From: Streptomyces sp. Edi4
GTDB lineage: Bacteria; Actinomycetota; Actinomycetes; Streptomycetales; Streptomycetaceae
Direction of reading: 5' to 3'
Assembly (NCBI RefSeq): GCF_040253615.1
Contig: NZ_JBEJGY010000004.1
Span: 6,448,001 to 6,512,000, forward strand
Length of the DNA stretch: 64,000 bases
The notes under the pieces were generated by a model. The model was not told the origin of the DNA, did no database searches, and saw only the letters and a program-made list of their open reading frames with translations. The position numbers were made by a program, and so were the translations under genes. Below are positions 55,056 to 63,966 of this stretch, one piece after another (positions within the stretch are counted from its first letter, which is position 1; every line of letters starts with the position of its first letter).

Positions 55056-56291
55056 GTGAGCTCGGGAGGTCTTGAGCTGCCCCCTGGTGACACGGGTCAT
55101 GAGGGGGAGTCGGGCGACATTCCGCCCGGAGCGGTCTCCCTGGCCCGTCCGATGGAGATCGGGGCCGAGCTGGACTGGGGCGCCGAGGCCTGGAACGAGG
55201 TGCGTACGCGCGCGCAGCGGGCCGGGCGCGCCTACATCTGGCTGAACCTGGTGGAGCAGCGGCTGCGCGCCGTGGTGGCGGCCGTGCTCCGGCCGATCTA
55301 CGAGCCGGTCCACGGTGACGACTGGGTGGTCGCGGCCGCGGGCCCGGCCGGCCAGGAGTGGGTGCAGCGGGCCGTCGCGGTGCGCGAGGTCTCGCGCCGC
55401 AAGGGCTATCTGCTCGACCCCGCCGACGACAACGTGCTCAGCTTCCTGACGCTTCCGCAGCTGCGGGAGCTGATGGTGCAGCACTGGCCCTGTTTCGAGC
55501 CGTACGTGGACGACCGGCGCGATGTCGAGCTGGCCCTGGACGAGCTGGAAGTGGCGCGCAACGTCGTCTCGCGCAACCGGGCGCTGAACGAGGCGGTGCT
55601 GGCCCAGGCGGAGCGCGCGTCGGCCCGGCTCCTGGACGTGCTGGGCGGCGCCGGCGGCGCGCCGGCCGCGCACCGGCTGCCCATCGACGCCGTGGAGGAC
55701 TTGGTCGGCGACCGGTACGCCGATGTCGTCTCCGTCCACTCCGACCGGGTGCGCCTGCAACGCCAGCTGCCCGCCGAGGACCTGTTCGGGGGTGCCCGGC
55801 GGCTGGACGCGATAGGCATCGGCCTGAACCTGCTGGTGCAGAACTACTCGGGCCGGCGCCTGGTGCGCCTGGCCGAGTCGGGCTGCCGCGTGCGGCTGCT
55901 CTTCCTGAATCCGGCGAGCAGCGCGGTCAAGCGCCGCGAGCGTGAACTCGGCGTGAGAAAGGGCGAGTTGAGCCGGTCGGTGGAGATGAACATCCTGCAC
56001 ATGCGGCGGGTGCGGGCCCAACTGCGCGACCCGGGCGCCTTCGAGATCCAGGTCTTCGACGAGACGCCCCGGTTCACCGCGTACCTGGTGGACGGGGACG
56101 GGCCGGACGGCCTCGCGATCGTGCAGTCGTATCTGCGCCGTGCCCGGGGGATGGAGGCGCCGGTGCTGGTACTGCGCGGGGGTGGCAGGCGGGGTGTGGT
56201 GCGGCCGGGCCAGGACGTGGAGCACGGGCTCTTCGAGACGTACCGCGAGGAGTTCGAGTCCTTCTGGGTGGATTCGCGCCCTGTGTCCTGA
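55056..56291 (+). CDS. SAV2148 family HEPN domain-containing protein
   Basis: 411 aa from GTG 55056 (SSGGLELPPGDTGHEGES), the N-terminus I recall for this Streptomyces family. The region NEVRTRAQRAGRAYIWLNLVEQRLRAVVAAVLR and the later helical NRALNEAVLAQAERASARLLDVLGG are helix-rich as in HEPN proteins. GIGLNLLVQNYSGRRLVRLAESGCRVRLLFLNP suggests a second alpha/beta domain with a phospholipase-D-like start. The function is unknown. It stands alone between glgX (divergent) and a small ORF. Confidence 0.85.
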   Translation: MSSGGLELPPGDTGHEGESGDIPPGAVSLARPMEIGAELDWGAEAWNEVRTRAQRAGRAYIWLNLVEQRLRAVVAAVLRPIYEPVHGDDWVVAAAGPAGQEWVQRAVAVREVSRRKGYLLDPADDNVLSFLTLPQLRELMVQHWPCFEPYVDDRRDVELALDELEVARNVVSRNRALNEAVLAQAERASARLLDVLGGAGGAPAAHRLPIDAVEDLVGDRYADVVSVHSDRVRLQRQLPAEDLFGGARRLDAIGIGLNLLVQNYSGRRLVRLAESGCRVRLLFLNPASSAVKRRERELGVRKGELSRSVEMNILHMRRVRAQLRDPGAFEIQVFDETPRFTAYLVDGDGPDGLAIVQSYLRRARGMEAPVLVLRGGGRRGVVRPGQDVEHGLFETYREEFESFWVDSRPVS

Positions 56292-56413
56292 ATTGGCGTG
56301 ATGCTTGTCCTCGTGATCGGCCCGGCCCTTTTCGGCCGTGCGGCCGATTGTCAGTGGCGCGTGCGAGGCTGGTCGTCAACTGGGGGAAAGCACCACGAAG
56401 GAGGGGCAGCACC

Positions 56414-56527
56414 ATGAGCCGGCACCTTGAACCGCTGATCGGACACGCATGGAGGACCACCGGCGCCGGACGGCGTGAGGCGCGCGAGAGGGCCGCGTCC
56501 GGCCGCCGCGCACAAGGAGTGCTGTGA
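56414..56527 (+). CDS. 37-aa ORF coupled to the downstream exonuclease
   Basis: ATG 56414 is preceded by AGGAGGGG (56399-56406) at 7-nt spacing, an excellent ribosome-binding site. The peptide (SRHLEPLIGHAWRTTGAGR then an Arg/Ala-rich end) ends in TGA 56525-56527, which shares its last base with ATG 56527 of the next gene (TGATG). The start signal is as good as or better than the exonuclease's own, so translation is likely. It may be a coupling leader or a small protein of its own. Confidence 0.5.
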   Translation: MSRHLEPLIGHAWRTTGAGRREARERAASGRRAQGVL

Positions 56528-57255
56528 TGAGCTGGGCCGGCGCGCCGATGGTGGCGTTCGATCTGGAGACCACGGGCACCGACATCGAGACGGACCGCAT
56601 CGTCACCGCGGCGCTCATCGGTCTCGACGCGGACGGAAGGACGGAGCGGGAGCGCACCTGGCTTGTGGACCCGGGCATACGGATCCCCGCCCAGGCCATA
56701 GCGATCCACGGCATCACCACCGAGCACGCCCGCGCCCACGGAGCTCCGAAGGCCGCCGTGATCACGGAGATCACGCGGGCCATCTGCGAAGTCCTGGACG
56801 CCGGGACGGCGTTGGTGGTCATGAACGCGCGGTACGACCTGTCCCTTCTGGACCGCGAGTGCCGGCGCATCGGCGTGGCCCCGCTCACCGAGCGGCTGAG
56901 GGCCACGCCGTCTCCCGTCATCGATCCGCTGGTGCTCGACAAGCACGCGGACCCCTACCGCAAGGGCCGGCGCACCCTTCAGGCGCTCTGCGCCCACTAC
57001 GGGGTGGCCCTGGAGGAGGCGCACGACGCGGCGGCGGACGCGGCGGCCGCGGCCCGGACGGCCCGCCGCCTGGGGGAGACGTACGCCTCCATAGGATCGC
57101 TGCCGCTCGCGGATCTGCACGCCCTGCAAGTCCGCGCGGCGGCGGAGCAGGCCGCCTCGCTCCAGCGCTACCTGCGCCGCACGTCGGACGCGACGGCCCA
57201 CGTCGAACCCGCCTGGCCGGTCGTCCCGTTCGCCGGCGAGCGGATCGGCCGCTGA
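56527..57255 (+). CDS. 3'-5' exonuclease, DnaQ/DEDD superfamily
   Basis: 242 aa from ATG 56527; AAGGAG is 7 nt upstream (GTG 56524 is the nearer alternative). Exo I is MVAFDLETTGTD (Asp, Glu), Exo II ALVVMNARYDLSLLDREC (Asp), Exo III ALEEAHDAAADAAAAARTA (His, Asp), the DEDDh layout of DNA polymerase III epsilon-like nucleases. It would trim single-stranded 3' ends in proofreading or repair. The upstream 37-aa ORF overlaps its start. Convergent with the APH-like gene. Confidence 0.92.
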   Translation: MSWAGAPMVAFDLETTGTDIETDRIVTAALIGLDADGRTERERTWLVDPGIRIPAQAIAIHGITTEHARAHGAPKAAVITEITRAICEVLDAGTALVVMNARYDLSLLDRECRRIGVAPLTERLRATPSPVIDPLVLDKHADPYRKGRRTLQALCAHYGVALEEAHDAAADAAAAARTARRLGETYASIGSLPLADLHALQVRAAAEQAASLQRYLRRTSDATAHVEPAWPVVPFAGERIGR

Positions 57256-57401
57256 CACGGGTCCTGCCCCGGCGGGCCTGGGTAGGCTCGGCGCCTGATT
57301 GATCATGGAATCGCGCTGCCCCGCCACCGCTTGCACGTCGTCCCTTCGACCCCGTTTGACCCCGTCCCTCCGGCCGGGCCGCAGTCATCGTGGTCGCGGT
57401 G

Positions 57402-58310
57402 CTAGAACGGATACCAGCGCACCTCGGGGTCCTCCTCGCGCAGGGAGGTGACGCGGCGGCGGAATTCCTCGCGGGCCTTCGGGTTGGCCGGGGCGTGCTG
57501 GGCCACCCAGGCGCAGCTGGCCGTCTCGCGTGCGCCGCGCAGGACCGCGCAGCCCTCCCAGGCGCGGACGTCCCAGCCATAGGCGGCGACGAACGCGTCG
57601 TACTGCTCGGCGGGCAGCCCGTAGCGGTCGCGGGACAGGGCCATGACGACCAGGTCGTGCTCGCGGAAGTCGAAGGAGAACGTCTCCAGGTCGACCAGGA
57701 CCGGCCCCTCGGGCCCGATGTGCACATTGCGGGGGAGGGCGTCGCCATGGATGGGGCCGAGCGGCAGTTGCGGGACGAGCGCCCCGGCGGCGGCCGCGAA
57801 ACCGTCCCGGCGCGCGCGCAGATAGGACGCGTCGTCGGGGTCGATCGCGTCGCCCGCCAGGCTCAGCCAGCGCTCGACGCCGCCGAGCAGTTCGCGGCGC
57901 GGCAGCGGGAAGCTCGGCGCCTCCAAGGCGTGGACGCGGCGCAGCAGTGCGGCCAGGTCCGCGGGCGCGGCCGGGCGTTCGGCGGGTGGCAGTTTGTGCC
58001 ACACGGTGACCGGGTGGCCCTCGACCAGCCTCGGCTTCGGCTCGGCGGCGCGCACCGCGGGCACCGAGGCCTCGGCGAGCCAGGCGGCGACGGCCACTTC
58101 GCGCTCCGCCCGCTCCACCAGCTCCGGGTGGTGCGTGGCATCCCGGCCGACCTTGACGACGAGGCCGTCCGGCCTGGCGTGCGTGCCGGGCAGCGCGAAG
58201 ACCGCGTTCTCGCCCAGGGCGAGCAGTTCGGCGTCCGCCGCTCCCGGCAGCGCTCCGGGGCCCTCCAGTGCCGCCGCGCCCAGCAGCGCCCGCGCCCGTG
58301 CCTCGTCCAT
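57402..58310 (-). CDS. Aminoglycoside phosphotransferase (APH)-like protein
   Basis: 302 aa from ATG 58310. Protein-kinase-like APH fold: the nucleotide-binding VVKVGRD near residue 53, catalytic loop IHGDALPRNVHI, and metal-binding VLVDLETFSF. The APH family includes antibiotic phosphotransferases, choline kinases and homoserine kinases; resistance cannot be concluded. It is divergent from the subtilase, with a 488-bp gap between them. Confidence 0.9.
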   Translation of the reverse strand: MDEARARALLGAAALEGPGALPGAADAELLALGENAVFALPGTHARPDGLVVKVGRDATHHPELVERAEREVAVAAWLAEASVPAVRAAEPKPRLVEGHPVTVWHKLPPAERPAAPADLAALLRRVHALEAPSFPLPRRELLGGVERWLSLAGDAIDPDDASYLRARRDGFAAAAGALVPQLPLGPIHGDALPRNVHIGPEGPVLVDLETFSFDFREHDLVVMALSRDRYGLPAEQYDAFVAAYGWDVRAWEGCAVLRGARETASCAWVAQHAPANPKAREEFRRRVTSLREEDPEVRWYPF

Positions 58311-58798
58311 GGTCGTCTCCCGGTGGTCGTTCGGATGCCGGCCAAGTCTCGCACCGGCGCGGGTCGCCTGACGAAAGGGCGGCCCCGTCAACACGGTGAC
58401 GCGGCCCGCTGTGCGTTACCGCCACCCCGCTTTCCAGGAGTACCGCGACGGCGAACAGCACGGATGAACTCGAAAAGCGGCAGGCCCGGGACGGAAATGT
58501 GGTTCTCGCTCGCTATCGGCGCCGAGGCGTGCCCGTTTCCGTAATCGCCGTGCTCACAAAGGGAATTGATGGGGCCAAGAAACCGGCGGTCCGCGCCAGA
58601 TGTCCACCGGCCCTCCATAAAGCCCGAGTTGCCCCCTTGGCGGGCGGTATCGCATTACGAAAGCTTGTTGGGTAAGTCACAGCTGGATGAAGTCCTTGAT
58701 CTGCGCGCGCCCATCGAGCAGGGTTTCGAACCAGCCCCGGAGGGCCTCCCTCCGGTCGGCGAATCCCCCCACACTCAGTGACGAGGAGACCCCTCTTC
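58311..58798. other. Intergenic region between the APH-like gene and the subtilase
   Basis: 488 bp with no gene that I can support. It holds a locally AT-richer stretch (58540-58680: AAAGGGAATTGATGGGG, CATTACGAAAGCTTGTTGG) suited to promoters, and the hairpin at 58737-58755. Confidence 0.6.
58737..58755 (+). promoter_or_regulatory. Hairpin in the subtilase mRNA leader
   Basis: CCGGAGGG-CCT-CCCTCCGG is a perfect 8-bp inverted repeat that ends 43 nt before the subtilase ATG. It is too close to the start to be a simple terminator of an upstream gene. It could be an attenuator or a stabilising leader structure. Confidence 0.35.
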
Positions 58799-60004
58799 AT
58801 GGCAACTCACAAACGGGCGAGCAGGATCAAGCTCGTCGTGGTGACCACGGCGGCCGTGACGGCGGCCGGAGTGACCGCGCTCAACTCGCCCTTCGCGGGC
58901 GCCACTCCGGCCGAGGGCACGGTCTACGGCCTGAACGCCAAGGACGCGGTCGACGGAAGCTACATCGTCCTGCTCGACAAGTCCGCGTCGGCGGACGCCA
59001 AGCGCAAGCTGGCCAAGGAGTACGGCGGCGAGCTCAAGCGCGACTACTCCTCCTCGCTCAACGGCTTCTCCGCCGCCGGGCTCTCCGAGACCGAGGCCAA
59101 GCGTCTGGCCGCCGACCCCGCCGTCGGCAAGGTCGTACAGAACAAGAAGTTCCACATCGACGAGACCCAGACGAACCCGCCGTCCTGGGGCCTGGACCGG
59201 ATCGATCAGACCGGCACGGCGGGCGACGGCGCGTACACCTACCCGGCGGCCGCCGGACAGGGCGTCACGGCGTACGTGATCGACACCGGAGTCCGCATAT
59301 CCCACCAGGACTTCGGCGGCCGGGCCTCCTACGGATTCAACGCCGTCGACAACAATGACAAGGCCGACGACGGCAACGGCCACGGCACGCATGTCGCGGG
59401 CACCATCGCGGGCACCGCGCACGGCGTGGCGAAGAAGGCGAAGATCGTCGCGGTGCGGGTGCTGGACGACAACGGCTCCGGCAGCACCGACCAGGTCGTC
59501 GCCGGCATCGACTGGGTCACCAAGAACCACCAGGGCCCCTCCGTCGCCAATCTGAGCCTGGGCGGCACCGCCGACCCCGCGCTCGACGAGGCCGTCCAGA
59601 AGGCGATCGCCTCCGGTGTCACCTTCGGCGTGGCGGCGGGCAACGAGTCGGCCGACGCGGGCAACAGCTCGCCCTCCCGGGTGAAGGAAGCGATCACCGT
59701 CGCCTCCTCCACCAAGGACGACCAGCAGTCCAGCTTCTCCAACTTCGGCTCCGTCGTGGACCTCTACGCCCCCGGCTCGGACATCACGTCCGACTGGAAC
59801 ACCAGCGATACGGCCACCAACACCATCTCCGGCACGTCCATGGCCACCCCGCACGTGGTGGGCGCCGCCGCCGTCTACCTGGCCGGACACAAGGACGCCA
59901 CCCCCGCCCAGGTGTCCGACGCCCTGACCAAGGGCGCGACGCCGGACAAGATCTCCAACGCGTCCCAGGGCACCCCGAACAGGCTGCTGAAGGTCGTCGG
60001 ATAG
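58799..60004 (+). CDS. Secreted subtilisin-like serine protease (S8 family)
   Basis: 401 aa from ATG 58799, GAGGAG 10 nt upstream. A signal peptide (KLVVVTTAAVTAAGVTAL, cut after about 35), an inhibitor-I9 propeptide (SYIVLLDKSASADAKRKLAKEYGG) and the catalytic domain: Asp162 (VIDTGV), His195 (GHGTHVAG), oxyanion Asn282 (AAGNESADAG) and Ser347 (SGTSMATPH). Proteinase-K-like. It would be secreted, self-processed, and degrade extracellular protein. No C-terminal extension. Confidence 0.96.
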   Translation: MATHKRASRIKLVVVTTAAVTAAGVTALNSPFAGATPAEGTVYGLNAKDAVDGSYIVLLDKSASADAKRKLAKEYGGELKRDYSSSLNGFSAAGLSETEAKRLAADPAVGKVVQNKKFHIDETQTNPPSWGLDRIDQTGTAGDGAYTYPAAAGQGVTAYVIDTGVRISHQDFGGRASYGFNAVDNNDKADDGNGHGTHVAGTIAGTAHGVAKKAKIVAVRVLDDNGSGSTDQVVAGIDWVTKNHQGPSVANLSLGGTADPALDEAVQKAIASGVTFGVAAGNESADAGNSSPSRVKEAITVASSTKDDQQSSFSNFGSVVDLYAPGSDITSDWNTSDTATNTISGTSMATPHVVGAAAVYLAGHKDATPAQVSDALTKGATPDKISNASQGTPNRLLKVVG

Positions 60005-60027
60005 ACGTCGTCCGGCAGCGCTGAACG

Positions 60028-60067
60028 ACGGCCTCCGCGCCCGTCCCCCACGGGGCACGGAGGCCGT
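60028..60067 (+). terminator. Terminator after the subtilase gene
   Basis: ACGGCCTCCG (60028-60037) pairs with CGGAGGCCGT (60058-60067), a perfect 10-bp stem, 24 nt after the stop; an inner stem CCGT/ACGG also forms. Confidence 0.85.
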
Positions 60068-60082
60068 CCTAGGGTGTGGCCC

Positions 60083-60640
60083 ATGACGACGACGTACGCC
60101 GCTCTGCTGCGCGGCATCAATGTGGGCGGCACCAAAAAAGTTCCCATGGCCGAGCTGCGGAAGATCCTCCAGGATCTGGGCCACGGTGCTGTGAAGACGT
60201 ATCTCAACAGCGGCAACGCCGTCTTCACCAGCGCCTCGCGCGACCAGGACGCGCTCGCCGCCGAGCTGGAGGCCGCCATCGAGCAGCACTTCGGCTTCCC
60301 GGTCGCCTGCATGGTGCGCGGCGGGGCCTATCTGCGCTCCGTCCTGGACGCCTGCCCCTTCCCCGCGGAGAAACTGACCGGCAAGCAGCTGCACGCCACG
60401 TTCTTCTCGGGGCCGCCCGTCACCGCCGAACGCTTCGCCGCCATCGACCCGGCCGCCTACCTGCCCGAGGAGTTCCGCCTCGGCGACCAGGTGCTCTATC
60501 TGTACGCGCCCGGGGGCCTCGGCACCTCGCAGCTCGCGGCCGCCCTGTCGCGGCGGGGCCCCCTCAAGGGGGTCCAGGCGACCTCACGCAACTGGAACAC
60601 CGTCCAGGCGCTGGTGAAGATGACGGAAGCCGCCGCCTGA
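60083..60640 (+). CDS. DUF1697 domain-containing protein
   Basis: 185 aa from ATG 60083 (TTTYAALLRGINVGGTKKVPMAELR). The opening is the DUF1697 signature (ALLRGINVGG), followed by GHGAVKTYLNSGNAVF and the long central region of normal length. Its function is unknown. It is convergent with the aldo/keto reductase gene, 25 bp away. Confidence 0.92.
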   Translation: MTTTYAALLRGINVGGTKKVPMAELRKILQDLGHGAVKTYLNSGNAVFTSASRDQDALAAELEAAIEQHFGFPVACMVRGGAYLRSVLDACPFPAEKLTGKQLHATFFSGPPVTAERFAAIDPAAYLPEEFRLGDQVLYLYAPGGLGTSQLAAALSRRGPLKGVQATSRNWNTVQALVKMTEAAA

Positions 60641-60665
60641 CCCGCGCCCGCCCGGCGCCGCGCGC

Positions 60666-61517
60666 TCAGGACGTCTCCAGCTCCTCCAGCTCCGTCAACT
60701 CCTCCTCGGACAGGCGGACACGCACGGCATCGAGGTTTTCGTCCAGATGCCGCAGGGAGCCGGTGCCTGGAGTGGGGCACAGGGCGGGGGAGCGGTGCAG
60801 GAGCCAGGCCAGGGCGATCTGCCCCCGGGTCGCGCCGTGCCGGTCCGCGATCCGGCCGATGGCCGCCGCCGCGTCCCCGGTCAGGGCGCCGTTGGCCAGC
60901 GGGAACCACGGCAGGAACGCGAGAGAGTGCGCCTCGCACAGGGCGAGCACCGCCTGCGATTCCCGGTCCAGGAGGTTGAAGCGGTTCTGCACCGAGGCGA
61001 TGGTGGTCAGCCCCAGCGCCTGCTCGACCTGGCCGGCGCCGACGCTGTCCAGGCCGATGTGCTCGATCTTGCCGGCCTGCCTCAACTCATCGAGCGCGCC
61101 CAGCTGTTCGGCCATGGGCACCTCCGGATCGAGGCGGTGCAGCTGGTACAGGCCGATGGTCTCCGTCCGCAGCTTGCGCAGACTGGCCTCGCACATCTCG
61201 CGCAGCCGCTCGGGCCGCCCCTCGATGTGCCAGGCGCTGTCGCTGGTGCGCACGACACCGCCCTTGGTCGCGATCACGAGATCGTCCGGGTAGGGGTGCA
61301 GGGCCTCGGCGATCAGCTCCTCGGCCAGGCCGGGGCCGTAATTGTCCGCCGTGTCGATGAGCGTGACGCCGCGCTCCACGGCCCGCCGCAACACGGCCCG
61401 TGCCTCCGAGGGGTCGCCGCGCGGGCCCCAGTAGCCGGGGCCGGTGAGCTGTGCGGTGCCAAGGCCCAGGCGCCGCACGCTCCGGAGCCCGCCGAGCAAA
61501 AAGGTCTCAACTGTCAT
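60666..61517 (-). CDS. Aldo/keto reductase
   Basis: 283 aa from ATG 61517. TIM-barrel reductase: strand GLGTAQLTG, catalytic residues Asp55 and Tyr60 (LIDTADNYGP), Lys85 (VIATKGG) and the later Gln-rich strands (IASVQNRFNLLDRESQAVLALCEAH). It probably reduces carbonyl compounds with NADPH. The substrate is unknown; no operon partner. Confidence 0.93.
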   Translation of the reverse strand: MTVETFLLGGLRSVRRLGLGTAQLTGPGYWGPRGDPSEARAVLRRAVERGVTLIDTADNYGPGLAEELIAEALHPYPDDLVIATKGGVVRTSDSAWHIEGRPERLREMCEASLRKLRTETIGLYQLHRLDPEVPMAEQLGALDELRQAGKIEHIGLDSVGAGQVEQALGLTTIASVQNRFNLLDRESQAVLALCEAHSLAFLPWFPLANGALTGDAAAAIGRIADRHGATRGQIALAWLLHRSPALCPTPGTGSLRHLDENLDAVRVRLSEEELTELEELETS

Positions 61518-61700
61518 GGCGGGACCGTAGCCTGAGCCCCTTCGCGAGGTGGGCCGAGAGGCCGCAGGGGCGGGCGAGCAGGGCGCGGCGGGTCGTCGCT
61601 GAGGTGGCCGGTGACGGCGCGGGGGCGGGCGGAAGTGGCCCAGTGATCGCCCGTCGAATTGGCCCAGGAGCGAGGGCCACTCCGGGGCTAGGCTCGTCCC

Positions 61701-62333
61701 ATGACGGTTACGACGAACAGCCCCGCGCAGCGCACCACCATCGACTTCTACTTCGACCCCGCCTGCCCCTTCGTCTGGATCACCTCGCGCTGGATGCTGG
61801 AGGTCGAGCGCCTGCGCGACATCGATCTGCGGTTCCGGCCCATGAGCCTGTACTTCCACAATGTGGGCAATGAACTGCCCGACTGGTACCGGGACTTGGT
61901 GGACCGGTCGATCGGCCCCGTCCGGGTCGCCGTCGCGGCCGCCGAGGCGCACGGCGAGGACGTGCTGCGCGACCTGTACACCGCGTTCGGCACCCGGATC
62001 CACGAGGGCAAGAACCAGGACTTCGACGAGGTGATCGCCCAGTCGCTCGCCGAGCTCGGCCTTCCCGCTGCGCTGGCCGACGCCGCCCACGACCCGGCGT
62101 ACGACGAGGCGGTGCTGCGCAGCCACAACGCGGGCAAGGACCCGGCGGAGGACGCCTACGTCGGCACCCCGACCATGCACCTCGACGGCAAGGTCTACTT
62201 CGGCCCGGTGCTCAACTCGATCCCGCGCGGCGAGCAGGCGGCGCAGCTCTTCGACAGCGTGCGCACCCTGGCGTCGTTCCCCGACTTCTTCGAGCTCAAG
62301 CGGGCCCGCACGGGATCGCTGAGCTTCGACTGA
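61701..62333 (+). CDS. DsbA family protein, mycothiol-dependent nitroreductase type
   Basis: 210 aa, ATG 61701. A thioredoxin-fold strand leads to DPACPFVWITSRWM. The family (Rv2466c-like in mycobacteria) has CPWC; here only the first cysteine and the proline remain (CPFVW), so it is a one-cysteine variant. LRFRPMSLYFHN and YVGTPTMHLDGKVYFGPVLNSIPRG match the family. It may use mycothiol. The last 38 nt overlap the convergent chelatase gene. Confidence 0.9.
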   Translation: MTVTTNSPAQRTTIDFYFDPACPFVWITSRWMLEVERLRDIDLRFRPMSLYFHNVGNELPDWYRDLVDRSIGPVRVAVAAAEAHGEDVLRDLYTAFGTRIHEGKNQDFDEVIAQSLAELGLPAALADAAHDPAYDEAVLRSHNAGKDPAEDAYVGTPTMHLDGKVYFGPVLNSIPRGEQAAQLFDSVRTLASFPDFFELKRARTGSLSFD

Positions 62334-63069
62334 GCCGGGACCGGGCCACCCGGTCCCGGGCCCGCGCCTCGTCGTAGCGGAGCAGCAGCAGGTGCGCCAA
62401 CTCCGGCGCCGCGCCGAGGACTTGGGCCAGGACGTCGGCCTCGGCCGCGCCCCGGGCGATCCGGTCGGGCAGGAAGCCGGGGGCTATGACGTACGGGGCG
62501 ACGGCCACCCGCCGGACGCCCATGGCCCGCAGTTCCCGTACGGCGTCCTCCGTACGGGGCAGAGCCGCGGAGGCGAACGCAGGCCGCACGGCGCACCAAC
62601 CGGTGTGCCGCAGCTCCCGCGCGATTTCAGCGATCACTGCGATCGCCTCCGGGTCGGTGGAGCCCGCCGAGGCCAGGACGAGCCCGGTCGAGCTTTTGTC
62701 GGCGGGGCCAAGGCCCGCCTCGTGGAGCCGCCGCTCAAGGGTGGCGAGCAGCAGGGGAGAAGGTCCAAGGACGTCCGCGAGGCGGATGTCGAGGTGGGCC
62801 GGGGCCCGGCCGAGCACCGCCGGGATGTCGGCCTTGGCGTGGAAGGCGCGGTTCAGCAGGAGGGGGAGGGCCACCACGTCCCGGATGCCGTCGTCGGCGA
62901 GCCGTCGCAGGACCTGGGGGACGGACGGCGCGTTGAAGTCCAGGAACCCGGTCTCCACGCGCACCCCGGGCCGCAGCGTCCGCGCCTGGCGCACCAGGGC
63001 GTCGACGGTCGCGGCGTGCCGCGGGTCGCGGCTGCCGTGGGCGATGACGAGAAGGACGGGGCGGCGCAC
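62296..63069 (-). CDS. Sirohydrochlorin chelatase (CbiX-like)
   Basis: 257 aa. VLLVIAHGSRDPRHAATV contains the family's catalytic His11; the second half repeats the fold (VLASAGSTDPEAIAVIAEIAREL). These enzymes insert iron or cobalt into sirohydrochlorin. It starts 6 nt after the stop of the SsuC-like permease, so both are co-transcribed. This suggests siroheme for sulfite reductase in sulfur assimilation. Confidence 0.9.
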   Translation of the reverse strand: MRRPVLLVIAHGSRDPRHAATVDALVRQARTLRPGVRVETGFLDFNAPSVPQVLRRLADDGIRDVVALPLLLNRAFHAKADIPAVLGRAPAHLDIRLADVLGPSPLLLATLERRLHEAGLGPADKSSTGLVLASAGSTDPEAIAVIAEIARELRHTGWCAVRPAFASAALPRTEDAVRELRAMGVRRVAVAPYVIAPGFLPDRIARGAAEADVLAQVLGAAPELAHLLLLRYDEARARDRVARSRLSRSSAIPCGPA

Positions 63070-63075
63070 GGTGGT

Positions 63076-63966
63076 TCAGCCCCTCACGAGCAGACCGCGG
63101 CCGCGCAGCACGCGACGCTCCAGCGGACTGAAGATCAGCAGGTCGATGGCGATGCCCACGATCAGGATCAGGAGGATCGCCAGGAAGATGCCGGGCATGT
63201 CGGAGTTGTTGCGGCCGTTCTCCAGCAACTGGCCAAGTCCCAGGCCAAGATCGGGCGAGGAGGCGATGATCTCGGCGGCCATCAGCGAGCGCCACGAGAA
63301 CGCCCAGCCCTGCTTGAGGCCGGCGAGGTAGCCGGGCAGGGCAGCCGGCATCAGGATGTGCCAGGCCCCGCGCATCCCGGTCGCGCCCAGTGTGCGGCCC
63401 GCCCGCAGATACAGCGGCGGCACCTGGTCGACGCCGGAGACGAGCCCGTTGGCGATCGAGGGGACCGCGCCGAGCAGGATCACCGCGTACATCATGGAGT
63501 CGTTCAGGCCGAGCCACAGCACGGCCGGCGGGACCCACGCCACCGACGGCAGCGACTGGAGCCCGGACAGGATCGGGCCGATGGCCGCCCGCACGAACTT
63601 GACCCGGGCGACGATCAGGCCGAGCGGCGTGCCGATGGCGAGCGCGAGCAGGAAGCCGAGCAGGCCGCGCGAGACGCTGGTCCACACGACGTCCAGCAAG
63701 GTGCCCTGGAGCCACATGTCGCGCAGGCTCGACCACACCGCGCCCGGCGCGGGCAGCTTGTAGGCGTCGGTGACCTTCGCCGACACCAGGACCTGCCACA
63801 CCACCAGGACGAGGGCGACCGCGGTCAGCGGGGGCAGGACCTTCTTGACCAGCACCTCGCGCACCGGGGCGCGATGGGTCTGGACGGTTTCGAGCGCGTC
63901 GAGCCCCGCTTCGAGGCTGCCGAGGTCCGGGGCGTCCTTGACGTCGGTGGTCTCAGTGCTGGCCAT
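63076..63966 (-). CDS. ABC transporter permease, nitrate/sulfonate/taurine (SsuC/TauC) family
   Basis: 296 aa from ATG 63966 (ASTETTDVKDAPDLGS); GTG 63984 is an alternative. Six membrane segments and the permease EAA-like loop (RTLGATGMRGAWHILMPAALPGYLAGLKQGWAFSWRSLMAAEI) of the family. It would import a sulfonate or related anion with an ATPase and solute-binding protein presumably to the right of the window. The chelatase follows in the same operon. Confidence 0.93.
   Translation of the reverse strand: MASTETTDVKDAPDLGSLEAGLDALETVQTHRAPVREVLVKKVLPPLTAVALVLVVWQVLVSAKVTDAYKLPAPGAVWSSLRDMWLQGTLLDVVWTSVSRGLLGFLLALAIGTPLGLIVARVKFVRAAIGPILSGLQSLPSVAWVPPAVLWLGLNDSMMYAVILLGAVPSIANGLVSGVDQVPPLYLRAGRTLGATGMRGAWHILMPAALPGYLAGLKQGWAFSWRSLMAAEIIASSPDLGLGLGQLLENGRNNSDMPGIFLAILLILIVGIAIDLLIFSPLERRVLRGRGLLVRG

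Noticed and set aside
57402..58310. Aminoglycoside resistance gene
   Set aside because: The APH fold is shared by many small-molecule kinases; nothing specific to aminoglycosides is visible.
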